A DNA stretch of 64,000 nucleotides from the NCBI GenBank assembly GCA_941918925.1, contig OW799236.1, positions 66,736,685 through 66,800,684 of the forward strand, in the 5' to 3' direction. The DNA is from Phyto melanocephala (lineage: Eukaryota; Arthropoda; Insecta; Diptera; Rhinophoridae). Below are positions 32,741-43,906 of the stretch, piece after piece. Each line of letters starts with the position of its first letter. The stretch's first letter is position 1. Under the pieces are notes generated by a model, which worked only from the letters and a program-made list of their open reading frames with translations, searched no databases and had not been told where the DNA came from. Position numbers and translations under genes: made by a program.

Positions 32741-33320
32741 ATGGATTTAAAATCTATCCCAGACCTAAAAGTGTCCGGCAACAAAGCAAAAAATTGGACA
32801 ATCTTTCTAAGAGATTTTGAAGAATATATAGTAGCTAAATATACGAAACTAAGTGATGCTATTAAGCTTGCTATTTTGAGAAACCAAATTGGACGTGAAG
32901 GTAAAGAAATAATCAGAAACTTGGATATTGCAGTGGAAGATAGTAACAACTACGACAAAGTCATCAAAGCTCTTGAAGACTATTTCACGCCAAAGAAAAA
33001 CAAGATTAGTTTTTTACAACCGAAATCAAAAGCAAAATGAGCCAATTGAGGATTTCGTTCAAGATTTGAGAAGTTATCCTGCAGCTGTGAATTTGAAAAT
33101 CCATCTGAAATAATTAGAGACAGAATTGTATTGGGTGTTGCTGAAAACCATCTACAAGAAAAGTTATTAAAAAAGGAGGACATCGTAATTGACAAGATAA
33201 TTTTAGAATGCAGAATTTATGAGAAGCAGAAACAACAGGTACGACATGTTCAAGAAACGAAACGGAATACAGATGACATTCAAGAGGGATATGAAAATGC
33301 TGGTGAACAGAAAAATTAGA
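32741..33320 (+). pseudogene. Gag region of LTR element 1, frameshifted
   Basis: Capsid-like protein of the retrotransposon. Start MDLKSIPDLKVSGNKAKNW at 32741; W..F...FE.Y and later NEPIEDFVQDLRSY resemble the retrotransposon gag core. Frame changes are needed near 32990-33000 (in an A-rich stretch) and near 33100, giving three segments: 32741-33040, about 32995-33113 and 33113-33319. Total coverage is about 190 residues. Confidence 0.7.
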
Positions 33321-33355
33321 TTTTATAAATAAATATACGAAAAATAGATTTATAA

Positions 33356-33916
33356 ATGATCAAAATCAGAAGAATTAATTGTAAAAGATGTTTGAAAAAA
33401 CACAAAATTTACAATTGCCCTGCATTTGGTAAGGTTTGCAATAAATGTAAAAAATTAAACCATTTTTCGGTTGCGTGTAAATCAAATATTCAAATTAATA
33501 CTTTATCTAAAGATGATTGTAATAGTTGTGATTCTGATTGTGATTTTGCGTTGACTGACAGTATTTATTCGTATAGAGTCAAAGACGTTTGGTACCATGA
33601 TATCATGATCAATAACTATAGTGTTAAATTTAAATTGGACACTGGTTCTGATGCAAATATAATTCCATTATCTATATTTAAAAATATTTGTACGAATATG
33701 AAATTAAAACCTACTAACACTACTTTGTTAACATATAGTGGTCATAAATTACGTCCTTTAGGTGAAATAACTCTTCGTTGTGTTTCGAAAAATTATATTT
33801 CTAACGAGTTGTTTTTAATTGTTGACAATGGGTACAAGCCAATATTTAGCAGAGATTCTTGTGTTAAATTAGGCCTAATCAAGAGAATTTTGAATATTGA
33901 CAATACTTCAGACTGA
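33356..33916 (+). pseudogene. Zinc knuckles and protease of LTR element 1
   Basis: Open frame of 186 codons. Two CCHC-type knuckles are visible at residues about 8-41 (C-KR-C..H..C, then CNKCKKLNHFSVAC). An aspartic protease follows, with catalytic LDTGSDANIIP at residues about 94-104 and LRPLGEITL near 132, the usual second conserved loop. It ends at a TGA (33914-33916), and the linker to RT continues in the same frame. Confidence 0.8.
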
Positions 33917-34830
33917 CTAGAAAAGTTAGCTGCAAAATATAAAGATGTTTTTAAAGGAATAGGTAGATTTAGTGAGCCATATAACATTGAAATAGATACA
34001 AATTCAGTTCCGGTGGCTCATCCACCAAGGAGAATACCAATAAAAATTAAAGATAAATTAAAGAATAAACTAGATAATTAGATCGTATGGATATTATTGA
34101 AAAAAACCAGAAAAGCCTCAAGCATGGGTTCACAATTGAGTTATTCGTGAGAAAAAAGATGGCAGCTTGCGTTTGTGTTTAGACCCAAGGGAACTTAATA
34201 AACATGTAATTCCTAATCATTATTTAATACCAACATTTAAAGAGATAAGTGCAAATTTAGTTGAATATGAGTATTTTTCGGTTTTTTATCTCAAAGATGG
34301 GTTTTGGCATGTGCGTTTAACAGATAAATCAAGTGATTTAGTAACGTTTAATACTCCTTTTGGATGCTATAAATTTAAAAGATTACCGTTTGGATTGGTT
34401 ACAGCATCTGAAGTGTTTTAGAGATATAATTCTAAGACATTTAGTGATTTGCCTGGGGTAAACATTTACATAGACGATATAATAATAGGTGGTAAAACCA
34501 TAGAGGATCATGCTGAAAATGTGTATCTGTTTTTAAGAAGAGCACGGGAACAGAATGTAATATAAATAAGAATAAAATTCAATTTAGAGTAAAAGAAGTC
34601 AGTTTCTTAGGACACATAATTTCAAATAGTGGTATAAGACCAGATAAAAAGCGTATTGAAGCTATATTAGCGCTCAGCATTCCGAGGAATAGAACTGAAC
34701 TCCAATCGTTTTTGGGTTTTGTAAATTATTTGAGAATATTTATACCGAATTTAGCAGATTTAACAGCTCCGTTAAGAGAATTACTTCGAAAAAATATAGA
34801 TTATTTATGTAATATTACATAATCTATATC
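33917..34830 (+). pseudogene. Reverse transcriptase of LTR element 1, broken
   Basis: Blocks in order: PPRRIPIKIK near 34024, RLCLDPRELNKHVIPNHY at 34170, LKDGFWHVRL near 34292, PFGCYKFKRLPFGL near 34357, catalytic YIDDIIIGG at about 34468-34494, SFLGHIISNSGIRPD near 34600, LQSFLGFVNYLRIF near 34700. The first catalytic Asp is lost: the site before LKDG is Tyr (VFYLKDG). Stops occur at about 34079-34081, 34419-34421, 34563-34565 and 34820. The enzyme cannot be active. Confidence 0.85.
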
Positions 34831-34899
34831 ATGAGGAGTGTTTTAATAAAATTAAAAATGTTGTATCCACTCATGTTATTCTCACGCCTTTTAATGAAA

Positions 34900-35403
34900 A
34901 GGATAATGTGTTTATCCAGACTGATGCTTTGAAAGATGGGCTAGGTTGTTGTTTATTTCAAAATGATAAAATTATTTCATTTGCTTCACGCTCTTTCTCT
35001 GACACAGAAAAACCGTATGCACAGATTGAAAAAGAATTTTTAGCAATTGTTTTTTCATGTAAAAAATTTCATCAGTATATTTATGGAAAAAAATGTCATT
35101 ATTATTTCGGATCACAAACCACTAGAAACCATTTTTAAAAAGGATATTAACAAAATCGGATCGTCAAGATTACAAAGATTAAAGTTGAAAATGTTTCCAT
35201 ATAATGTAGAGGTTGTTTATAAGCCAGGAAAGAGCATTGTTGCTGCTGATTATTTTTCAAGAAACTATATTGATAATGGAAATTTAGAACATGAAAACGG
35301 TGTAACGGAAATGATTGATAGTATTAGTGTTACAGATGATAGTGTAGAAAAAATAGGTAATGCTACTAAACAGGACGATTTATTAAGTTTAATAACAAAA
35401 TAA
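34900..35403 (+). pseudogene. RNase H of LTR element 1, frameshifted
   Basis: FIQTDALKDGLGCCLFQ (first Asp) and FASRSFSDTEKPYAQIEKEF with the catalytic Glu are in the frame at 34908-35138. The next block, IISDHKPLETIF with the third Asp and KPGKSIVAADYFSR, is in another frame (35047-35403). The shift lies near 35100, in a stretch of A (ggaaaaaaatgtc). Confidence 0.8.
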
Positions 35404-35429
35404 TGCTTTGAAGGATGGCCTGAGAAGAA

Positions 35430-36476
35430 TAAAATTCCTGATTATGCTAAAGGATACTACAGCAAGAAAAATGATATAACAATAGAAGGAAATTTAGTTT
35501 TTTATAATGAACGTATAATGATACCAAAAAATTTACAGAACAATGTTTTGAATAAACTACATAAAAGTCATATGGGCACTTCTAAAACAAGGAAATATGA
35601 ATGAAGACATTGAGAATATAATAATGAAATGTAGAAAATGTCAGGAACTGAGACCATCAATTATCAAGGAACCAATTATTCCACACGATATTCCAGATTT
35701 ACCTTTTGAAAAGGTTGGTTGTGATATCTTGGAGCATTCTGGAAAAAATTTTCTCTTTGTTGTAGATTACTATAGTAAGTGGTTTGAATTAATTTATTTA
35801 AAATCTAAGACTTCAGCTGATGTTATTGAAGGGTGGATAGACGTGTTTTCAAGGTTCGGGATACCGAAGGTAGTTGTGGCTGATAATATGCCTTTTGGGT
35901 CGTATGAAAGTTCGGAATTTTCTAAAAAGTGGAATTTTAAGATAATAACTAGCAGTCCAAATTAACCCTAGAAGTAATGTATTGGCTGAAAGATTTGTGG
36001 GCATTGCTAAGATGATTTTAAGGAAATCGGAAACAAAGGAGGAAGTTTTTAATGCAATGTTGGAATATCGTAATACTCCTATCAAGGACCTAAGTTATTC
36101 CCCGACACAGCTTCTTTTATATAGACGGCTAAGAACGAAAATTCCTATTACGGACAAATTGTTAGAACCTAACCCTTGATATATAAACAATAAACTTGTA
36201 AGGGAGGAAATGAAGGAGAAGACTAAAAATGTTAAAAAATATTACAATCGAAACACAAAGAAGAGAAGAAGTTTTAATATTGGCGATATTATATTTTTTA
36301 GAATAGATTCGTCCCGTAAGTGGATACCTGGAGTTATAGTTGCTTTTCATAATACGCCCAGGTCATATATCGTAAAAAGTTTGTCAGATGAACGAACATA
36401 TAGAAGAAATTCGTTTCATATTAAATTTAAAATAAAACGAATAATACTGTCATTCCTCGTAAAAGTAGTCGTATAA
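35430..36476 (+). pseudogene. Integrase of LTR element 1, frameshifted
   Basis: Would join element ends to target DNA. A zinc-binding remnant (KLHKSHMGT..MKCRKCQ) spans 35550-35640 with a frame break near 35590. The catalytic core has first Asp in GCDILEH (about 35715), second Asp in VVADNMPFG (about 35875) and Glu in NVLAERFVGIAKM (about 35975) after a shift near 35965. The C-terminal part NTKKRRSFNIGDIIFFRI..WIPGVIV is at 36250-36345 after another break near 36178. All three catalytic residues survive, but four segments would have to be joined. Confidence 0.8.
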
Positions 36477-36636
36477 AATATCAAACAAATTTTTATCAGC
36501 CGATTAATTTTTTTTAAATTCCTGAATAAATAAATATTTACATTATCTTTATCAGTACATAGCTCTAAGTTAGTTTTAGGATGTTAAGATTAATATAATT
36601 AATAATATTATATTATTAATAAATAGAAAAGGGAGA

Positions 36637-36766
36637 TGTTGTATTAGAATTAAACTACTTATAATTTTATTCTTTGTTTTTTAACTTTGTAATTTACTCC
36701 AGTAGTCTTGGTATTGTTTGTATAAATACAATCAGTTTCGATTTTGAATTTATGTGTTTCTCTACA
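36637..36766 (+). repeat. 3' LTR of element 1
   Basis: 130 bp from TGTTGTATTAGAATTAAAC to TTTCTCTACA, uninterrupted. It matches the two halves of the 5' LTR with about three substitutions and one 29-bp indel. Confidence 0.9.
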
Positions 36767-36771
36767 GATGG

Positions 36772-37520
36772 GGTTAAACAAATTTGTTCCGCCATTTTGT
36801 TTCAGATGCCATCTTGTATTTTACATTTTTTAATAATTAACTGTATTTTACTGGTCAAGCCCTTTCATTCGATACCAATATTAAGGGGGTTAAAGAAGTT
36901 ACATTTTAAAATACGAGATTTGACCCATTTATAAATTTATTGTCCGCCATTTTGTAGTGGCGGACAACATGAATTTTAATTGACTCTCTCGGTTGTCTAG
37001 AAGCTGAGAAAATTTGATTTTCGTTTGTAAATTTTTGGAATATATATTTAAAAAAAAATTGTTTGCCTATAACTTTACCGATTAGAGCCCGCTTAATCCC
37101 AAAAATTGTTCACGAATATCTCTAGAGGCATATTTTATCTAAAAATAGTAGCAAAGGTATCTATAAATTATTCTATGGCTAAAAATTTTAATTTTGGTGG
37201 TAAAAATATGGGGAAAAAAACAGAGGCAGTCGTGTTTATTTGCTCATATCTCAGAAAGATATTGGGCGATTATGTTGAGTTTCAATAGCGATTCATTCTT
37301 GGATATGTTCAAAAGATTGATACCATACACAGATCTGAGGAACATATAGTTGCTTCTTAAAGTTGATTTCAACCAACACACGGACAGACGGTGTCCGACT
37401 CCTCTATTTATAAGCTTTCAGAAAATATATACTATATGGGGTCGGAAATGAAAATTGTAGAAATTACAAACGGAATCACAAAGCTTTATATACCCATGTG
37501 CACCACAGGTGAAGGGTATA
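36772..37520 (-). mobile_element. DINE-like family 2 host element, right part
   Basis: Continuation of 31362-31438. It contains two internal repeat units (tggtcaagccctttcattc at about 36851), the ctctcggttgtctag region, a gctcatatctcagaaag phrase, a short GTCY remnant (37381-37392), the TA core and terminal caccacaggtgaagggtata at 37520. Its 5' end is that of subfamily 1b. Another DINE copy starts at the very next base. Confidence 0.7.
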
Positions 37521-38066
37521 ACAAGTAACAGTGCTATATTCGGCAGTGCCTTATCTGATATACCCTTCACAACGTGTAGTCATGCAATAACAATTGTTTG
37601 TATCACCATTCATCTCATATAAAATACGTACATGCATGTAAAAATCATACATATAAAAAACATACCATTGTAAAATTATTAATTGAGTTTGTATGTTTCT
37701 AAAAAAAAATTAAAAAAAAGAAATTTTTTTAAAAAAATTAAAAAAAAATATAAATAATATATAAAAATAAAAATAAATTTGTTTGGCTCAACTGAGATTC
37801 GATACCAAGTTTACTCTAACCAGTATATATGTATGTTGTTGTTGTAATTGTGAAAAAAAAACGAGGTGCTCGTAGTTTTTTGCTCTATCTCAGAAAGTTA
37901 TAGGCCGATTGTGCTAAATTTTAATAGCGATTCATTCCCGGATATTTCCACAGATCTGAGGAACATATAGTTGTATACTTTATGGGGTCGGAAATGAAAA
38001 TTGTAAAAATTACAAATGGAATGACAAAGCTATATATACCCTTGTGCACCACAGGTGAAGGGTATA
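37521..38066 (-). mobile_element. DINE/Helentron-like element, subfamily 1b, internally deleted
   Basis: Starts acaagtaacagtgctatatt with a partly mispaired hairpin, retains the gaatggtgatacaaac segment in reverse, a short A-rich tract, box motif ggctcaactgagattcgata (37785), and ends caccacaggtgaagggtata at 38066. The GTCY block and about 80 bp around it are deleted (after 37975). It abuts the previous element end to end. Confidence 0.75.
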
Positions 38067-38089
38067 AAAAATATACAAAAGATATATAA

Positions 38090-38475
38090 AAAAATAATAA
38101 TATAAATATGTAATAAATAAAATAAAAAATAAAAAAAAATTAAAATTTTTTGGCTCAGCTGGGATTCGATGCCACGTTTACTCTAACCAGTATACCACGT
38201 GTTTATGTATGATGTATGTTGTTGTTAGGAAAAAAACGTGGTGGTAATTTTTTATACCGATCTCCTCCTGAATATTTCCAATATTTTAATACTTCACGCG
38301 GGTGCAGGCGATGTCGGGGGCTTTCAAAAAGTTGATTTCAACATACACACGAACAGACGGTCAAACGCACATACTGTGCTTAATCGACTCCCTTATTCAT
38401 ATGCTTTCAGAAAATATATACTTCATAAGGTCGGAAATGAAAATTGTAGAAACTTCACAAACCTATATATACGCT
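38090..38475 (-). mobile_element. DINE/Helentron-like fragment
   Basis: A-rich tract, box motif ggctcagctgggattcgatg (about 38153), ccgatctcctcctgaatatt, short GTCY remnant (38353-38370), TA core and cacaaacctatatatac. Both termini are missing. Its right end overlaps the start of the 548-bp duplication. Confidence 0.65.
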
Positions 38476-39550
38476 ACATATACAGTAAGTACACTAATAA
38501 AAATTTAAAATCAAGGTTATGTTACAATGAACAATTCTTGGAAATTTGTAATATTTACACTATCACTGCTGCTTGATTTTTATTCAAACTTTAAATTTTT
38601 CATATACATATTAAATAAAAATTTCCACAAAAACAAAAAAGTCAATTAAAAATCTTTTGCAAAATATATTAAAAACTCCTCTAGTGCCTGTGATTGTCCA
38701 TCACTGTATTTTATATACTTTTTATTTACTTTTGTTTATACGTTCGTGATTTACAAAGCTTTTAGTATTCGTTTTTGTTTTTGCTCTCTTAGTTTGTATT
38801 TAACGCTTAAACTCAATAACATGAACAATATAAGCGTTGAAAATAACAGAAATTTGCAAACAAAAAAAAAAAAAAAATCTTACTCTACTGCTTGTGCAAA
38901 ACTCAGGAAAAAAGTGAACAAAACATCAATAACATTCGGGACTCGGGGGAAATTATTGGTAAAAACTGCCAAATGCAAACAAAAAGATCAAGGAAAAAAC
39001 TATGACAAACCTATATATACGCTACATATACAGTAAGTACACTAATAAAAATTTAAAATCAAGGTTATGTTACAATGAACAATTCTTGGAAATTTGTAAT
39101 ATTTACACTATCACTGCTGCTTGATTTTTATTCAAACTTTAAATTTTTCATATACATATTAAATAAAAATTTCCACAAAAACAAAAAAGTCAATTAAAAA
39201 TCTTTTGCAAAATATATTAAAAACTCCTCTAGTGCCTGTGATTGTCCATCACTGTATTTTATATACTTTTTATTTACTTTTGTTTATACGTTCGTGATTT
39301 ACAAAGCTTTTAGTATTCGTTTTTGTTTTTGCTCTCTTAGTTTGTATTTAACGCTTAAACTCAATAACATGAACAATATAAGCGTTGAAAATAACAGAAA
39401 TTTGCAAACAAAAAAAAAAAAAAATCTTACTCTACTGCTTGTGCAAAACTCAGGAAAAAAGTGAACAAAACATCAATAACATTCGGGACTCGGGGGAAAT
39501 TATTGGTAAAAACTGCCAAATGCAAACAAAAAGATCAAGGAAAAAACTAA
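38461..39550. repeat. 548-bp direct tandem duplication
   Basis: acctatatatacgctacata occurs at 38461 and again at 39009. The two units are nearly identical over their whole length, differing mainly in the length of one A run (38862-38876 against 39410-39423). The first unit begins in the end of a DINE-like fragment. The high identity points to a recent event. Open frames inside (such as 38746-39036) run through poly-A and are not credible genes. Confidence 0.9.
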
Positions 39551-41562
39551 GAAACATGCACACAAAACATGACCATCTCACTACCTGAAAACAGAAAACA
39601 ACTTAAGTCACCTTTTACAAATACATTTATATTTTTTTTGTAAAGTTAACAAAAACAAACAACAAAAAACTATCGGAGATGAGTTGTTGTAGAGAAAAAT
39701 TTGTGTTTTTAATAGAAGATGGAAAATTTGTTGCAAAGGTACTTTTAGTGTAAAGCACAAAAGTATTTTCTAGGCTTAAGGCTTAAACAAAAACTTAAAC
39801 CCAGTTAGGTATACAGAATGGTTTTGTCAGTGTCGACTTTAAAATCGGTTAATCGGGTATTTTAATTATAAAAACTGAACGATAAAACATTTTTGGTGCA
39901 GATATGCCAAGTTAGCTCCTTTTAATGAGATATTATGAAACATACATAAACTTTTGATGACACCTTGAATATGGTGTTAGAGTAATATAGGTCCAATTTC
40001 ACACTTCAATGATGCTATTTCACCAAGATTGATAATGTGGTCACTACCATAAAAGAAATTTCAAACTATTGGCGATAGTGGCAAATGTCCAATATTTTAT
40101 ATGAACCAAATATCATAAGTGTCTCAGATGTAAATATTAAGGGTCTTTGAGTTTGTAAATTTTTCTCTTTTCTTATTCTTTTTTCTCTAAAAGAGAAATA
40201 AGTTACTGTAATGAGCTAAATGTAAAGACGTAACACAGTATATGTGCTGATTTTGTCTGCATATTAAGACAAACGACTAAGCGGAAAAGTAGTTGAGTTC
40301 ACTATAGATGTGATAGTTGATAAAATGGAAATATTTTTGATATATTTTGTTGTTTTAAAATTTATGACTATACATTTAAAAAACTAAAGATTGAGTCTTA
40401 AGAACCGCAAACATACAAATTAAACCATTATTTATGTTTTTATATTTTTTAAGAGAATCCCGATTACAGATCGACTGAATAGTGTTGTTGTGAGCAACTG
40501 GGTCTTAGATCAAATATTTTTAATTTGTATAACATTTTTACAAATGCATACGCGCTTCAGAAGTATAGTGTAATGCAGGTTTATTTCCCAGTCGAGGCAT
40601 AACTCAGCCTATACATGATCAATTTAAAGGTCTTCTAACTTCAAAACAAAAACACAGATATTTAAGTTGTTGTGTTATTAATTAATTCTTACACTACTAA
40701 GTGATTACTTAAGTATAATAACCAATTTTATAAGTTAAAGGTAAAACGATTCGTTTGAAATGGAAAACTGGTTAATCGGTGGTACGGAGAATTTATGAAG
40801 CATTGAAATGGCAATTAATTTTGCGTACAGTATACTAATATAAGAGGAGTTTGGGAGCTCACATTTGACAAATAATTACGATTGAAAAATATGAACGTAA
40901 GAAGGATTCGGTAACTCTTTCGCTAAGCTAAGACTACTGGAACAGATACTTAGGTTAGACTCAAGGAACACATTGTAGAAATGCAGAGGTGTAGCACAAG
41001 TAACGATTTCTGTTCTACCCGATGAATATTAAATCTTGTTAACTACCCAAGCCGAATGAGAATCATAACGTAGTACAGCTGTTGTCTAAACTAATTGAGA
41101 ATTGCTAAATGTGCATGTATTCTTATATGTATTTGTGACGGCACGTTCCAACAGTACTGCACAAATTTAAGAATATAAAGGGTAGGCTTAAAGTTACCTC
41201 TGAATGTGCTAATCTAAAAGCTTTTTTGTATATTTTATTATTATTTATTTCTAACAAATTAATATCAGCTGTTTGTATTTAAAACAAATTAATAATAATG
41301 TTTATGTGATAAGTGTTGCAAATTTAACTAATTTCACAGAGGGAGTATTTTTAATATAATTTGTTATGAAGAGAAAATTTTGATACTTCAACGGAAATAT
41401 CACGTTACGCTAGATTCTTTGCATGCTTATTACTTATATATTGCAGTCCGATTTGTATTTTTCTTGTTTATAGAAATACATATCGTCGTTGCTCTAAAAA
41501 ATTCAGTTTTATGTTTTTTGTTACGTTTTCAGGAGGAAAAAAAGTTTTTTTTGTTAATCATA
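39551..41562. other. 2 kb AT-rich spacer
   Basis: No gene, repeat end or RNA gene recognised. Short plus frames at 41380-41655 and 41511-41693 have no motif and run into the hAT terminus. Confidence 0.5.
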
Positions 41563-41654
41563 GTATTAAACATACATGGGCACTTTGCAGTACCAGTACT
41601 TCTTCAGTATTTTCTTTTTTTACTGGTAATGCACTTGAATTTTCATTTTTACTG

Positions 41655-41790
41655 ATTACTGAAAAAAAATCAGTACTCAGTAAATTTTACTGAATACTGA
41701 AAAAAAATCAGTATTCAGTAAATTTTACTGATTACTGAAACAAATTACAGTAATCAGTAAATTTTACTGATTACTGATAAGAATGCAGTA
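41655..41790. repeat. Palindromic subterminal array, left
   Basis: At least six alternating copies of CAGTAATCAGTAAA-type and TTTACTGATTACTG-type words. Variants change tt to ac at one position (attcag/aatcag). Each adjacent pair can fold as a hairpin of about 14 bp. Confidence 0.85.
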
Positions 41791-42120
41791 TCGGGAGGTT
41801 TTTACTAACTATACATACAAAAAATAACAAGAATTATAAAACTAAGAATTTTCGTACTTAATAAACGTTAATAAAACGAAAATCCAATATGCATATAAAA
41901 CAACGGGGAAAACAGAAAAAGAGGTTAAGAAAATGTTTAATACATATGTATGTTGTAAAATATGGAAAAATACCCACAATTGAAAGCCGTGCTTTGCCTC
42001 AAAGACCGCAAAAATCATTTTGAGATTTTGGAGAGGAAAGTAATGGTAACGATTTGCATCTTATTTACGATTAAATTTGTGTATTTATTATTCACATCCT
42101 TATCCTTTTTTCTTAAACAG

Positions 42121-42380
42121 ATGCGGGCATAACTATTAATTCAGGTGACTTGGCAAACTATCTCCAGGAAACAATTTTGTACCTGGCCGAACAAGACACT
42201 AGCATAAATTGTCTGCATAATCATAGTGCTATTAAAAACGTGTTTTTGAAATACAATACTCCTTTGCCTTATCTGCTCCTGTAGAAAGATCGTTTTCTTT
42301 CGCTGGGATTGTGAATCGTTCCAGAAGACAAAAACTGAGTTATACAAATTTTTAAATGCTTGTATTAAGAAAAGCCAATA
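42121..42380 (+). pseudogene. hAT transposase C-terminal exon, frameshifted
   Basis: After a splice-acceptor-like tttttcttaaacag the plus strand reads INSGDLANYLQETILYLAEQ, then KNVFLKYNTPLP and, one frame over, SAPVERSFSFAG and NRSRRQKLS. The P-S-S-A-P-V-E-R-x-F-S-x-A-G pattern is the hAT dimerisation (C-terminal) signature. The shift is at about 42268-42272. A possible preceding exon lies at 41965-42045 before gtaacg. The catalytic core exons are missing, so this is a remnant. Confidence 0.75.
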
Positions 42381-42484
42381 ATATATAAAATCTTTTATCT
42401 TTATTCAACAATTTAAATTTACAAATATTTCTTGTGCTAAACCCGCAAAGCTTTGAGCTTGTAAAAAAAAAATACGTAATCGTG

Positions 42485-42660
42485 ACTCAATTTTCAGTAA
42501 TCAATAAAATTTACTGATTACTGAAATTTTTTTCAGTATTCAGTAAACTTTACTGATTACTGAAATTTTTTTCCAGTAATCAGTAAACTTTACTGAATAC
42601 TGATTTTTTCTTCAGTAATCAGTAAAAATTTTACTGAATTTACTGATTACTGAAACGCTT
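42485..42660. repeat. Palindromic subterminal array, right
   Basis: Mirror of the left array: about eight alternating cagtaatcagtaaa and ttactgattactg words, some with aac or aat variants, spaced by short T runs. Confidence 0.85.
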
Positions 42661-42705
42661 GCTGCAGTAAAAAAGTAATGCAGTATGCCCATGTATGGTA
42701 TTAAA

Positions 42706-42884
42706 ATTACACATATCGACAGGTTTTTTTGTAACCACCCAAGACATCTGTAAACGGCTTGGGGAATAGATGTACAATATGTTAGATGTTCAAAATAAAG
42801 CAACAAAACAATTTAAAAAATTGACAAATAACCAATTAGATCGGAGTAGCAACGATATATAATTAAGTAAAAAGAAAAACATAT
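42706..42884. other. Short spacer between hAT and LTR element 2
   Basis: No feature recognised. Its last four bases (atat, 42881-42884) are the left target duplication of the LTR element. Confidence 0.6.
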
Positions 42885-43407
42885 TTTTACGTTTATACCT
42901 TTTATAAAGATTGGATAATTTCCTTTAAATAAACTTTGAGTTCTTTTATTGCAATTAGTTATAAAATTAAGAGCACTTTATTTACTTAAACAAACTTAGA
43001 TATTGTTTTATACCACTTTACTTATTTCACTTATTGTTATACATTTTATTATCAAACTCACTTTAATACGCGGTTTACAAGCTCTATTGTTAGACTGATC
43101 ATGTTAGCTATGTTGTTCGGCTATTTATAGTAAGATAGTGGTGTTCGGTAACATTCGACAAAGTTCTCGTATGTACACTCTAGTTCATTTAAAAAACCGT
43201 TACATTTAAATTACGACGTAATGTTAATGTTAAGTAATATGCAGTAATAATAAAAATGCCTAAAAGTATGCTACACATAATAACTTATATCATGTTCGAA
43301 CAACCAGCGAAATAAACTAATAGAAATAAAACTACAGTAACTTAAACTACTACAACTAAAATAGAATTATAATGTAAATTGAGCTATTTAAAAATAAATC
43401 TGTAACA
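42885..43407 (-). repeat. 3' LTR of element 2
   Basis: Element-sense start TGTTACAGATTTATTTTTAA at 43407. It is very similar to the other LTR through most of its length, but the last 55 bp or so in element sense (42885-42935) are clearly diverged, and an 18-bp block present in the 5' LTR near 47670 is missing. Its terminal base pattern no longer reads CA. Confidence 0.8.
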
Positions 43408-43418
43408 CTACCGCCCGC

Positions 43419-43720
43419 TTAGGCCTGTTCGTCCCGAATAGGCACAAATTCACTTTTTCCGTACTTAGCGAGGCGCTCGAGATGAACCACTTTCATCGTT
43501 GATCTTGGGCTATTGTACTTCTGTATTCTATACACGACATCATTTATTCTTTTTATAACCTTGTACGGCCCATCCCAATGAGTTTGCAATTTAGGAGACA
43601 GTCCTTTTTTCCGTTGTGGGTTATATAGTAGAACTAGCTTACCCTCATTAAAACCTTCAGAATTTGCTGCTCGGTCATATCTGGCCTTCATCTTGTCGCT
43701 GGTAATTTTTATTCGGCCGC
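43419..43720 (-). pseudogene. Integrase C-terminal region of LTR element 2
   Basis: Minus frame of about 90 codons: MKARYDRAANSEGFNEGKLV, LYNPQRKKGLSPKLQTHWDG, PYKVIKRINDVVYRI and ending VHLERLAKYG..PIRDEQA. This is the typical C-terminal integrase tail of insect Gypsy elements (GxxVxL..P.RKKG.SPKL...W.GPY.V). It lies downstream of a broken section (43720-43900) that separates it from the catalytic core. Confidence 0.85.
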
Positions 43721-43906
43721 GAACGAATTAATGAATTTCGTCGAGATCTTTTTGTCCTCTTGAAGAGTCTTCTTCGTGCTCATCTATTGTCTAGGGATTA
43801 ATACCAAATTCTAGATCACCTGAAAGTTTCAGCTCGGTTCCAAACATAATTTTTGCAGGTGTTGGGGAGGTAGGTCATGAACGGCTGACCTGTGGGCCAA
43901 CAGAAA

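Larger units (their letters stand above)
31439..36771 (+). mobile_element. Gypsy-type LTR retrotransposon 1, GATGG TSD
   Basis: Flanked by a 5-bp duplication GATGG (31439-31443 and 36767-36771). Element proper is 31444-36766 with 130-bp LTRs that start TGTTGT and end CTACA. A primer-binding-site-like tagcgcagtctaa follows the 5' LTR at 32587, and a polypurine tract (agaaaagggaga, 36625-36636) precedes the 3' LTR. Domain order gag, zinc knuckles, protease, RT, RNase H, integrase (IN) fits Ty3/Gypsy. No envelope-like frame follows the integrase. The 5' LTR is interrupted by a Harbinger derivative. Confidence 0.9.
41571..42697. mobile_element. hAT deletion derivative, 1127 bp, perfect 8-bp TSD
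   Basis: Inverted termini CATACATGGGCA (left) and its complement (right, ending at 42697), continuing imperfectly through TGCAxTAC. A perfect 8-bp duplication GTATTAAA flanks the element at 41563-41570 and 42698-42705. Both subterminal regions (41655-41790 and 42485-42660) are arrays of cagtaatcagtaaa and its complement, forming nested palindromes. The interior keeps the C-terminal exon of a hAT transposase. Confidence 0.9.

Noticed and set aside
38746..39588. Lys-rich frames in the 548-bp duplicated units
   Set aside because: They depend on a poly-A run of different length in each unit, which puts the units in different frames.
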